DNA of 64,000 nt, taken from assembly GCF_000003195.3 (NCBI RefSeq), contig NC_012876.2, positions 1,189,935-1,253,934 on the forward strand, read 5' to 3'. Origin of the DNA: Sorghum bicolor. Its lineage: Eukaryota > Streptophyta > Magnoliopsida > Poales > Poaceae. Every line of letters begins with the position of its first letter. Positions within the stretch are counted from its first letter, which is position 1. A program made the translations under genes and the position numbers. The notes under the pieces were generated by a model. The model did not search any database and had not been told where the DNA came from. It worked only from the letters and a program-made list of their open reading frames with translations. Positions 35,139 to 46,269 of the stretch are shown one piece after another.

Positions 35139-37452
35139 ACAATCTTTGCCTTTTTTCTGTATGATCCATGGTTGTTGCGTTGCAGCAGTTGGATCCATTG
35201 CATCAGTGGCTGCTGGAAAGATCTCGCCCTGCCAACAAGATGATGATTCCGATTCCCAAGCAGGCAAACCAACGGGGTCTTCAATTGCAGACCTTCCTGA
35301 GGTATGGTGCTAACCAAGAGATTCTGAATTTCTGATGACGAAGGCCGCAATATATATCACCATGAGTACTCTAACTGAACTACTTGTCAGGAACACAAAC
35401 TAGCCTGAAAATAGTAATATTTTATAAGTAAAATCGAGTAATAACAGACAGAGGGAGTATGTATTTATAAAGTAAAATTGATTTAGTTCCCAATTTGTCT
35501 TGGCAGTAGGCTGCTGCCCAATTAGCAGCTCTGCTTTCTCTATCTGTAACTGTTCCCGTTGCAAAGCCTTTTTTTTTTTGCGATGTATCACCATATCACA
35601 CATGTATTGTCTACATATAATACACATTTCGTTCTGCTATCTATGAAACCATATTTCCTCTCAAATTACCTGAACTTAATTACTGAATGGAAAAACCCCA
35701 TTCTTATAAGTAATATCCACTCCTACCATGTAGACTTGTAGAGCCCAGTAACACAATGCATCTGTCTATTACATTGACGCTATTTGATACAATTACCCCT
35801 TGTGTCCCGTAACAAAATTTGGCTAATCTGTTTAAATCTTTGTTAATTAATTCCCATGCTTTTGTATGCAGGAGATCTGGCACCACATACATTCGCTAGT
35901 GCCTATCCGTGATGCTGCCCGTGCCGCTTGCACGTCTCATGCCTTTCTACATTCTTGGAGATGCCGTCCCAATCTCATCTTGAATAGGCACACGTTAATC
36001 CCGAAAAAGCATGGATTTGAAGTGAACTTCAGCGACATAATTGACCACATTCTAAGAAAACACTCAGGCATCGGTGTGAAGATATTGGATATCCAATTTT
36101 CAGCTGGTTTTGGTACCTATTTCTTTGACCGTTGGCTTAAGAATATTGTCAAGGCAACGACTGAAGAACTCACTGTGATACCTCCTTGGACACTAGACTA
36201 CAGTTTCCCATGCTCAGTTTTATCCAGCACAAGGGCTGGTAACTCAATTCGCTATCTTAAACTTGGGTTCTGCGCCTTTAACCCCACCACAGAGCTTGGC
36301 CCCTTGAGAAACCTAGCAATTCTGAGCCTGCATCATGTAAATGTTACTGAGGATGAGTTGGAGTGCTTTCTTTCAAGGTGTCATGCTTTGGAGCAGCTGA
36401 ACGTCAAAGATTGCGTGAGGATAATTTGCCTGAAGTTACCTCGCGCGCTGCAAAAGCTTAGCAGCCTGACAGCTTCTGAATGCCGTTGGCTGCGAGTGAT
36501 AGAGAGCAAAGCTGCAAATCTCTCTAGTTTACACTTGGACGGAAATATAAAGCTCTCACTTGCAGGCAACATGCAAATGAAGAGATTAAGCATAGTACAG
36601 AATCTCTATTTTGCTCGTTTTGAGCATCCATCCATTGTGCCAAATCTCGAGACCCTTCATATAATCTCAAGTTCCGTGGTATGTATTTATTTCTAAGACA
36701 TGCATAATGTGTTATTTGTTCATGCATATTAATAAGGTACTTAGAAAGAAAGTAGTAGTCGTACCTTGTTTCCAATTAATCTGAGATTTATTAGTTTTTG
36801 ATATATATGTTGTGCAGTTTGGCAGCACACCGCCAATGCTGCCTACAAAATTCCTCCACCTCAAGCACCTCGTCATTGATATTCCATCAGGAGATTCCTT
36901 GCCCCTGTCTTACGATTATCTTCATCTAGTTTCTTTCCTTGACGCGTCTCCATCCTTGGAGACACTGATCTTGAATGTAAGGCGTTGTTTGTTCATTGCA
37001 TGCGTGTATACGTCTGATCACTCTCTTGGATACGCTGACTTGATTTATTTCTTTACCATTAGGTGGCTCTGAAATTTATGAAGCAGAAATCAGTTTTTGA
37101 AGATTCCTATGGTCTGAGGCAGATGCCGGAAGACCGCCATTTCTGCCTCAAGAATGTGAAGATGACAGGCTTCAACTCCGCAAAGAGCTTGGTTGAACTA
37201 ACATGCTACATTCTCGAGAACGCGGTGTCACTCGAGTGTCTTACATTGGACACCATTGATTGTGTTAGATGTTCTGAAAATCCAAGGGAATGCCACGCCA
37301 GCAACAGTGTTCTCATCAGGGAAGCCCATAGGGCGCTCAAGGCAATTACATGTTACATCAAGGATAAAGTTCCTGCTACAGTTAAGTTCATTGTTATCTC
37401 ACAGTGTCATGCTGTAGCTGTAGGAGAGGACGACGATGGGCGTCATACATAA
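35054..37452 (+). CDS. F-box / LRR / FBD-type protein
   Basis: Exons 35054-35066 (or 35102-35114), 35186-35301, 35872-36678, 36818-36976 and 37063-37452 join in frame to 494 aa. Residues about 38-80 form an F-box (IADLPEEIWHHIHSLVPIRD...ARAACTSHAFLHSWR), which binds SKP1 in SCF ubiquitin ligases. It is followed by irregular leucine-rich repeats (for example RNLAILSLHHVNVTEDELE, HALEQLNVKDC) and a C-terminal FBD-like region (RALKAITCYIKDKVPATVKFI). This architecture belongs to a large, fast-evolving grass family; substrate unknown. All introns are GT-AG. The first exon has only 13 coding bases and lies in a 48-bp tandem duplication, so two starts are possible, both giving the same protein. An alternative start is ATG 35161, which would read through the acceptor without splicing. 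Confidence 0.85.
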
Positions 37453-38687
37453 GTCACTGTTATCTCACAAAGTATGATCTTGTTATTACTTTTTTTGGTC
37501 CTAGTTTTAGATAGATGAACTGTGCTTGGATAAGCTATTAGGTGAACATGGTTATGTTTCATGAATTTTCAGTTACCCTGATGAATCCCATGTACTTTTG
37601 CGGATTTTCTTTATAGGGATTAGTTGCCAGCATAATCAATCATTAATGTTGATGCCATGTTTATAAATGTTTATTTGTGTATGTACAATAAAATGTGCTG
37701 CACGATGGCGCCAAGGAAGCTACCATTCTGTAGACTGGTTCCCATTATTGATTTTTTTAAAAAAAATGTTTTGTGTTTCTTGGTTGGGTACTTGGGTGGG
37801 TACACATATTTGAGACTACATTTATTGACTAAAGGCATGGAATCAGCATGTTTGGTTCAGGTAGTTACTGAATCCAGAATCAGCTTGTCCGGCATGCATG
37901 GATTTAGAATCAGATAGTGAGTGGACATTGTTTGGAACTTTGGATTATTAGGGGACCAACTCGCTCGGACAGAGTAATCCGATAGATGGGAGAACCGCCG
38001 GCCGGGTCATCAGGGCCCGCTCTCGCCACGATTCATGTGCCTGTGCGACGGCAGCATGCTCGGTGCAGGCTGCGTGCGCGCCCGAAATGGTTGTAGCAGA
38101 CGGTCATGCTCGCCGGCGCTGCCGCCATCTCCGTCCCAAGCAAACTCCTGAAACAGATCGAGACGCAGCATGCAAATGCATGCCGGCCGGCCGGCCAGTA
38201 CATTTCCTTTCGACTGCGCGCGCAGCAAGATCGATCGAGTAACTGCATGCATGCACGGGGTCGTCGTCATCACGTACTCCAACGGCTCCACCCGGCCGGC
38301 CCGGTCCCGCCGTGCGTCGGCAGTCGCGCCGTGGCGCGAGCGTTTCACGGCAGGTGTCCGGCCGGTGCGCGCCACCGTAGAAATTTATTGTTCATCAGTC
38401 ATCGCTGCATGTGCACACCACAGGTACCGTACCACCACGACACGTACGACGACGACATGCGGCCATACTGTGTGCCACATAATAACTCCACATCCATCGC
38501 CACATATATAACTTTCATCTCTTCTTCCTTTCACCTGCATGCATGCGTTCACCCATGGCCACTGGTCAGTGGATTAGTAGCTGCTAGCTAGCTCTGCTTG
38601 TCAGTAGCCTCGATCTGCAACCACGCATTGTCAACACCAGGTAGTAGCTAGCGCGGGCGTGTTGCAAGTGCACGGCCGGCGATATAC
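37453..38687. other. Intergenic; promoter region of the GDSL gene at the right side
   Basis: Includes a weak MITE-like stretch (GTTTGGTTCAG at 37850 to TTGTTTGGAAC at 37938) and GC-rich DNA with GGCCGGCC and CATGCATG runs (38150-38360). CACATATATAACT at about 38501 is a TATA candidate for the gene starting at 38688. No additional gene is supported. Confidence 0.45.
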
Positions 38688-41600
38688 ATGGCCGCCGGCG
38701 ATCTCCTCCCCCCGCTGCGGCTGCTGCTCCTCGCCGCGCTTGCGGTGACCGCTGCCGCCGCCGGCGGAACGGGAGAGGGGAGGGCGGCGCCGGCGCCGGC
38801 GCCGGCGCTGTTCGTGTTCGGGGACTCGCTCATCGACAGCGGCAACAACAACAACCTGGCGTCGCTGGCCAAGGCCAACTACTTCCCCTACGGCATCGAC
38901 TTCGCCGACGGCCCCACCGGCCGCTTCTGCAACGGCTACACCATCGTCGACGAGCTCGGTACGTGCTGCGTTTGCTAATAATGTATGCACATTCTTGGTC
39001 AGTTGGTCCACATATCTCTTGTTCTTCAGGGATCAAATTCCTCCTACAATTATGAGCTTGTTGCTGGCTACCTCAGCCGTCATATATACACAAGTCAATT
39101 CTGCTTAATTAATTTCTTTCAGAGAACAAAAAAAAACTAAAAAGAGTGTGCATTCTGTGCTGTCTGTTTCTGGCGGCCAATTCGATCTCATATAAGTGCC
39201 TACTTTTCTGAAAATGGGTAAAACTAACAGCTTGGTAATTTTTTTTCCCACTGAAATCATTTTTTTTTCTATTTTCAACTACTAGTATTAAAAACAACAC
39301 TACTCAAACATCATCGATCCCTCGAATTCAGGATAGATTTTAGGTGAAAAATATGGCGCTGCTGGTGTAACGTCAAGACCAAGGCTGAAGTAGTTTTTAG
39401 AGTTTTTAAAATTGAGACGATAACACACCTCACTCCATTTAATTGTGTTTACTGGTGAAAATTTAACCTCAGTGAGAACAAACTGTTTTATTTTTTTCAT
39501 AATTGCTAATATCATATACTATTATTTTTCAAAGTAGACATGGTTCAAGAAATTTAGAAATTAGAGTATAGTTTTGACAAAAGTATAGTTCAACACAGAA
39601 TTGTTTACAACTAATTAAATCAATTTATTATTACGCAGTGAATTATTGTTTTACTTGGCATGATGAATTTTTTTACTTTGTTTTAAGCACGACATTTTCT
39701 TAGTCATTTTATACTTTATTTTACTCATGAAAATCATTTAGCTTATAAATATTCCTCTGTACTAATGTTGGTCTCATGTTCTTACCCTACCATGCTGCCG
39801 AGTGATAATGTTGGTCCACAACTAAAGTACAAACAAGAAACACTAACAGTGTAGCTGGAGACTTCTTGTCAGACTGAATAACAAGCATTGAATTGACAAT
39901 CACAGAATAGCACTTCTTTGTCAGATTGCTAGAGTACAACTATCAGAAGTTGCATTAATAATCTAGTGCTTTTTTATATATAAGAATAATCTAGTGCTGG
40001 TAGTACGGAAGCACTCTATAATTCAAGTCGCCTCTATTTATGGAACACGACAAGTATCTTTATAGATCACTGAATCCTTTGGTGCAGAGGAAATGCCCAT
40101 CTTGTGTTTGTCGCTTCATTTTTTTGTTCAGTAGTTAAATGCCTGCATGACTTGTTTATGCAACAGGGGCAGAAATGACTTAAACTTTTAACTTATCAAC
40201 ACGGCTTAGTAGTCATTGTCTAATTTTTTCTCTCATAACAAATCGACGAACAATTCTCCTAGTAGTGTAAGCTTCTCTCAGTGTTTTACCATTCAAAATT
40301 TAGTATAAATTTTCTCTACTAAATGTTTCCTAGTGAAAATCCCATATGTTATAACTAGTAATAATAGTGTTTTATTACTACTTAAAAACACTAGGAGAAA
40401 TCGACCTTTTTGGTAGTATGATCACTACAGTGATGATCATTGTTTTTCATTGAGTTGATAACCTCAATCTCTGCCAAAAAGAAAAGTGTTTACTTTTATG
40501 TGATAGGTAAATCAAGAGACGAAACTAATCTTTCTCATAGATAATTTTTTACCCTCAACTACCAAACCACACATGCACATTTCATTTTCTGCAGAAAAAT
40601 GTGCTTAGTTTTCTATAATGGGTAAAGGAAGAACTTGACCTTTTCCAGCAATCATTTTTTTTGTGAGACATTCCAGCAAGCAGCAATCGTTTTTACCCAA
40701 AGGCTGAAAATATTTCGAGCTCCTGTCGTGTAACTCAGCATCGTATCCTGGACTGCACTGCCGATTAGAAGAATTTATTATTTATATATTACTAGTTCTC
40801 TAATCTAAACAAAAAAAATATAGGCTTGTTAATCACTGAGTTGCTAATTATGAAGGCCTTGTTTAGTTCCAAATTTTTTTGAGAAATGAGTACTGTAGCA
40901 CTTTTATTTGTATGTGACAAATATTGTCCAATCATAAACTAAATAGGCTCAAAAGATTTATCTCCTAAATTACAGCCAAATCGTGTAATTAGTTTTTATT
41001 TTCATCTATATTTAATATTTTATGTATGCGTTCAAAGATTCGATGACAGGAATGTTGAAAAATTTTAAGTTTCGGTGGGGACTAAACAAGGCCTAAGCTT
41101 CGGTATCTGAAAGCAGTGAGTGTATGCCTCACGGCCTTGAGAACTTGCCCTGTTCGATATCCTCCTCCGTTTCTTCTCCTCACGTAATGGGCCCTGTACG
41201 CCCCGGCCTCATAACGGCCCGTATGAGTTTCTTTGCATCCCGCCTCAGCCCACCTTTTCTGCCATATCGCGTGTCGTTCTCCAATACCAATTATTAGTAT
41301 CCTGATATTCTGTAATCCAATAATCCTGTTTAGTTTTGTACCGTACCGCCACGGGAGAAAGGTTGTAACCCGTAGGAGGTAATAAAAGTAGCCCAAAACA
41401 AACCGTATAATTCATGCCTTTCTCGGCCTTTTGGCTAAGATCAAGTGTAGTATCTGTTCTTTTGAAGCACTGCTTCACAATGTTGTATTGAACTTATTTT
41501 TTTATGGGGAAGGAACCATAATAGTGGCTTGCCACTAGGGTTCCTTACGCGTCGCTAAAGCGTTGCACTATAGCTTGAGCTTGGCGCACCCCAACCAAAT

Positions 41601-43286
41601 CAATTCTCAACGTTTTGTGTTTAAAAATAAGTAAGATAAGATAACCTAAATCTAATTTACATGTCCAAGCTATACGTCCAAGAGGTAATAAATCAATTCT
41701 CAAAATTTTGTGTTCCAGAAAATGGCTTAATGACTTCTTTACCTCTCGCTTTGTTCTATGGAGATTATGTATCCTAAATCTATTTTATAAATTTGAAGTA
41801 AACTTTATACAATTCAACTCTTGAGAACAAATTGTTTCAATTTTGAAAACCCATATATACACGAGTAATTTTTCAAAGTAGCCATAGTTTACATTGCAAA
41901 TGTTCGCTTTCTTATACAATTGGAGGGTTACTCCTACTGGTAAATATTAAACAAATAAAAGAGAACAAAGTATTTTAAAAATTACAAGCCAACGTTTAAT
42001 TTAATAATTAGCAAAATGACTTTGAACAATTGTAGAAAAAAGTTTATTTCCACATACAATCATTTCAAACCTAAATCAATTTTATATGTGGTGAACTAAT
42101 TATAAATTACCAAATAAAAGGTGAAGTTCATTTGACCCACCTCTGAACTTGTAATTGAATCTAAAAACCACCCTCAACTCAAAAACCATAAATCTTACAT
42201 CCACCCAACTTTGAAACAAAAAAAGACAATACTCCCTACACTAGTTAATTGACCACTGTGCACTATTGGTCAACTAAAATGTCATTTTTTTTTGATAGAA
42301 ACTAAAATGTCATTGTGTTCTATATGTTTGCAGCCGAACTGCTTGGACTGCCCCTAGTGCCACCCTACTCAGAAGCCTCGTCGGTGCAGCAAGTCCTGCA
42401 GGGCACCAACTACGCCTCTGCCGCCGCCGGGATCCTCGACGACAGCGGCGGCAACTTTGTAAGCAACCATGGCATCCATGTAGTGTTCATAAATCATAAT
42501 CAACAACAACACCAAAGAACACAACTTCACAAATTGCAATTAATGATGCAGGTTGGACGGATCCCATTCAACCAGCAGATCAAGAACTTCGAGTCAACAA
42601 TGGCAGAGATCACCGCCGCCATGGGCGCATCAGCAGCAGCAGACCTAATGTCACGCTCCATCCTCTTCGTGGGGATGGGCAGCAACGACTACCTGAACAA
42701 CTACCTGATGCCCAACTACGACACGCGGCGCCGGTACAGCCCGCAGCAGTTCGCCGACCTCCTGGCCCGGCAGCTCGCCGCGCAGCTCACTAGGCTGTAC
42801 AACGCCGGCGGCCGGAGGTTCGTGGTTGCCGGCGTCGGGTCGATGGGGTGCATCCCGAGCGTGCTGGCGCAGAGCGTCGCCGGGCGGTGCTCGCAGGAGG
42901 TGGACGACCTCGTGCTCCCCTTCAACGCCAACGTGCGGGCGTTGCTCGACGGCCTCAACGCCGCCGCCGGTGGTGCCGGTGGCGGTGGTCTCCCTGGTGC
43001 TCGGCTCACGTACCTGGATAATTTTCGGATTTTCAGAGCCATCCTCGGCGACCCGGCTGCGTTCGGGTTCACCGTCGTCGACCGTGGCTGCTGCGGCATC
43101 GGCAGGAATGGCGGGCAGGTCACCTGCCTGCCATTCATGGCGCCGTGTGATGACAGGGAGCGCTATGTGTTCTGGGACGCCTACCACCCCACGGCGGCCG
43201 TCAATATCATCATTGCAAGGCTGGCGTTCCATGGTGGCACAGACGTCATCTCGCCCATCAACGTCCGGCAGCTTGCCGGCCTCTGA
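38688..43286 (+). CDS. Secreted GDSL esterase/lipase
   Basis: Exons 38688-38958, 42334-42458 and 42552-43286 encode 376 aa. Residues 1 to about 25 are a hydrophobic signal peptide, followed by an Ala/Pro-rich linker. Block [15 protein letters not shown] has the catalytic Ser47; Gly114 lies in [10 protein letters not shown] (block II); Asn177 in [11 protein letters not shown] (block III); Asp341 and His344 in DAYHPT (block V). All SGNH residues are present, so it should be an active ester hydrolase, probably in the cell wall or apoplast; the natural substrate cannot be read. Length fits the family (about 350-390). The gene has three exons, fewer than the five that I recall as common in this family, because the last is long. 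Intron 1 is 3,375 bp and holds a MITE and a U2 snRNA-like sequence. Confidence 0.93.
40855..41093. repeat. Tourist-like MITE (GGCCTTGTTTAG family), copy 3, in GDSL intron 1
   Basis: Ends GGCCTTGTTTAGTTCC and GGGGACTAAACAAGGCC are inverse complements, and the interior matches the copies at 1351 and 28201 (CTGTAGCACTTTTATTTGTA, GGCTCAAAAGATT). Confidence 0.8.
41414..41594 (+). ncRNA. U2 snRNA-like gene or pseudogene (variant middle part)
   Basis: The first 47 or so bases equal plant U2 snRNA as I remember it, apart from A to G at position 3: CCTTTCTCGGCCTTTTGGCT, AAGATCAAG and the branch-site-pairing segment GTGTAGTATCTGTTCTT. The 3' half is also U2-like: a U-rich Sm-site candidate (CTTATTTTTTTATGGGGAAG), a stem CTTGCCACTAGG region, TTCCTTACGCG and GCTTGGCGCACCCC. 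Between them the stem-loop II sequence (TATCAGTTTAATATCTGATA type) is missing and replaced by TTGAAGCACTGCTTCACAA. I see no upstream element (TCCCACATCG) and only an AATAAAAG at about -34, so it is probably a pseudogene; a functional variant is not excluded. Confidence 0.75.
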
Positions 43287-44178
43287 GAAGATGATCGGAG
43301 TGCGTGGACATAGCAATATAAACTTCTTCGTGCTCTGCTTGTTAGTACTTATTATATATATTAGAACAAACTAATAAATTTGTGATGTTATTATTACCCA
43401 ATGTAGGAATAAAATCCTACTAACAAACGCATGGTGTGATGAACACTGTATGTCGATCTCTGTAGGTTGCATCTGTATATGTGTTCGTACCAGCTCAACG
43501 ATCACGGTGAAAAAAAAAAACATTTGGAAATGGATGAATGATGGTGCTTATTGTGCCAAATCAGCATACCTCTTGGATCATCCAAATCCAATCTATGATT
43601 CCTTCGCTCTAGATCTAGTGTGTTGAGTTTAATTTGTTTGTTTCAATCATGTAGTACGTTTTAATAAATAAACTGATCCAAATCATGGACTAGTGATCCA
43701 GATTTAAATTCGTACGCGGATGCTGGACCATGCATGCACACATACAGAGCTTACATGCATGAGCCATCACTAGAGCCAACACCAACAGCCGACAAGAGAG
43801 AAGCCATATTTGTTAGGTGAATTGCATCAGCTTTTGTGCTACAAGCCACGAACCACAAAGCATGTAGTAGTGGTTATTATTTGTTACTTCCAATCTATAT
43901 ATATATATATGCTTTGTACTATATAAGTTTTGTTTTTTTATTTTTTCGTCCTAATATGGTACCGGAGATTGGAGATATATGAAATGATATTGGTTGTCCC
44001 TATTGATTAGTTGTTACCTTTTTCAAGCCTTTTGGGAATCATCGCCAATTAAATGATGCATATGTCACGTTAATTTGGATCATCAAACTAAAAATTAGTC
44101 CGTCGTGGGAAAATGAGCTAATCATGAACTAATTTTTTAATGGGTTCTATCCACCAATTGTAGCCCTATTAGGTCTTA

Positions 44179-44431
44179 CTCCCTCCATCCTGAATATATA
44201 TGGTATCACAAGAATTTTAGGATAAATTAAAAGGTACAAAAATGACATATGTAATCCTCTCTTAATTATAGAGATATTTTGTGCTTAACATATTTTGCAC
44301 CTAATGGTAGACACTATTAGTAGGTACACCTGTGATTGATGTTTGGGGCTGGGGTAGATAATTCACTCAGAATATTGTATAGTTCCTAATAAATTTTCAA
44401 TACTTTAATACTTATATTTGAGTACGGGGAG
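44179..44431. repeat. Stowaway-like MITE
   Basis: Begins CTCCCTCCATCCTGAATAT and ends ATATTTGAGTACGGGGAG, inverse complements with mismatches, with TA on each side. Confidence 0.7.
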
Positions 44432-44436
44432 TATTA

Positions 44437-44721
44437 GCCTGTTTGGTTCGAGGGAATAGAGACTAGAGGGGACTAAAATAGAGGGATTAATACTATGTTT
44501 GCTTCAAGGAACTAGAGAGGACTAAAGGATATTAAGTTATTCTTTATATGATCATTAATATAGAAATTATGGGTTGAGAAGGATGGTTTCTATTGACATT
44601 AATTACTCTTTTTCTCTCTTAGAAACTACTGGTAGAAACTGGTCATCCGTAAGTCCCTCCTGTTTGGAAAACTAGGGACTAGAAAGTAGTCTCGGGTATA
44701 GTCCCATGGAACCAAACAGGC
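44437..44721. repeat. MITE with GCCTGTTTGGTTC ends
   Basis: GCCTGTTTGGTTCGAGGG at the left and CATGGAACCAAACAGGC at the right are inverse complements; inside, GGACTAGA-AGTAG and ACTAGAGGGGACTAAA blocks are related. Confidence 0.75.
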
Positions 44722-46269
44722 CTGCTGTTGAATTTTAACCCCCTATTTGGCATCTAAAACTAGGGCTAATTTTTAGTGAGGGGATCCAAATTAAACACCT
44801 CTATACCAGTGGATGCATGCGCATGCTTGCTTAACTCTGGCGCATGTATACAAGGTGATGAGATGGCTTGTGGGGCGGGCTCACTTTCTCCAAAATTTAA
44901 ATCATCATGTTTTTTTGCAAAATTAAACAGCAATTTTCATCAAAGGAACTTACTATCTCTTTAAAAAACATGTCAATGTAGGATCCAAATTTTGTGTCAC
45001 GGAAGAATATATATATTTCATTATACCTTATGGCATAGCTAGTGGAAACATAAGAGCTAGCTAACCCCACTCACTCTGGGCACCCATTGGCCGCATGCGT
45101 GCATGGGGCGGTTAATTAACAAATGGTCAACTAGGGACGGATTGCACCATTTCTCATTAAGTTAAGTTAGTGCACCAAACGAAACGGAATCACTATTATA
45201 ATATATATAATTATCTAGAGATTGCTAATAACATGTGCTAAAATTATTAAAGTGACATGTCTTTTTTTTATATATAAAAGGATTAAGGATGTGTTTGGAC
45301 CGCTTATATAAGAATTGTTTATAATCTAATCAAAATCGATCTTATAACCTGTGATTAAAAAAAAAATCTCCAGTACAAAAATCAGAGACGTCTGGCAATC
45401 CTGATTTCCTCAGCCATCTTCCTCGAGCGAACGAGCTTTGTGATGAGTCGGAGGGAAGGAGCGAACGACTCGGAGAGGAGCGGGTTCGTCGTTGCCATGG
45501 CTGAGGCGCCATTTCTGCACAAGTGCAAGTCAACGAATTAGTTGAGCACTATTAATTTCTGCACAAGTGCAGTAAGATATCTAGCTGCAATATAATGATG
45601 TAACACACAGAGTCAAACCAATCAATCGACAACCTAACTGAGGATAACTCACAACAACTTGCAGATTTTTATTGTCAAGTATGTACAATCCATCATGCAC
45701 CTGGGGATGATCTGGATCACTAGCAATATGATCTATCCTGGCTTAGCTAGTGACTAAACCACCATGCTGAGAAGAGAGCTGGTGGACTGAAATTCACGTC
45801 CCTTCATCAACTTATCTTGCTCCACTGCAGCAGAAGCAGTACGTACGTAGAAACAACGTATATACATACAAAATGGAGCAAATGGTAAATGACGCAGGCG
45901 CAGGTTCAGGGACTTGCAGCACGCGTGTGTGTGTGTGCAGTGCTTGCTGGTGAACAGCAAGGCAATGTCAACTCCCAAGCTGCTCCTGGTGCTCTCTCAC
46001 AGTCAGACACTCAGTGCACGCTTGCCGCCATTGGCAGGGCGGCTAGCTTGTTGTTGCTGCTGCACCTTCTTTCCATTCACGCACCAGCACTGTACGTGCA
46101 TCAGTTGTATTCAGCCATCGATCAGCAGGGTTTAGATATACTATATATACTTATTATCTGATTATCTGAAGAGGATTTCTCTTTCGCTGTCTCACACTCA
46201 TCACTACATGCATATGCTTGTAGCTTGTTACTGGACTGTCATGTCATGTGGCGGCTGGGGTGGAGAGTG

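Larger units (their letters stand above)
43287..46269. other. Intergenic with MITEs
   Basis: Contains two adjacent MITEs (44179-44431 and 44437-44721), a short (AT)n at 43902, and otherwise AT-rich DNA. A small GC-richer block (45390-45510) has a short minus-strand open frame without any known motif. No gene supported. Confidence 0.5.

Noticed and set aside
42651..43316. 221-codon minus-strand frame
   Set aside because: Shadow of the GDSL third exon, which carries the catalytic Asn, Asp and His.
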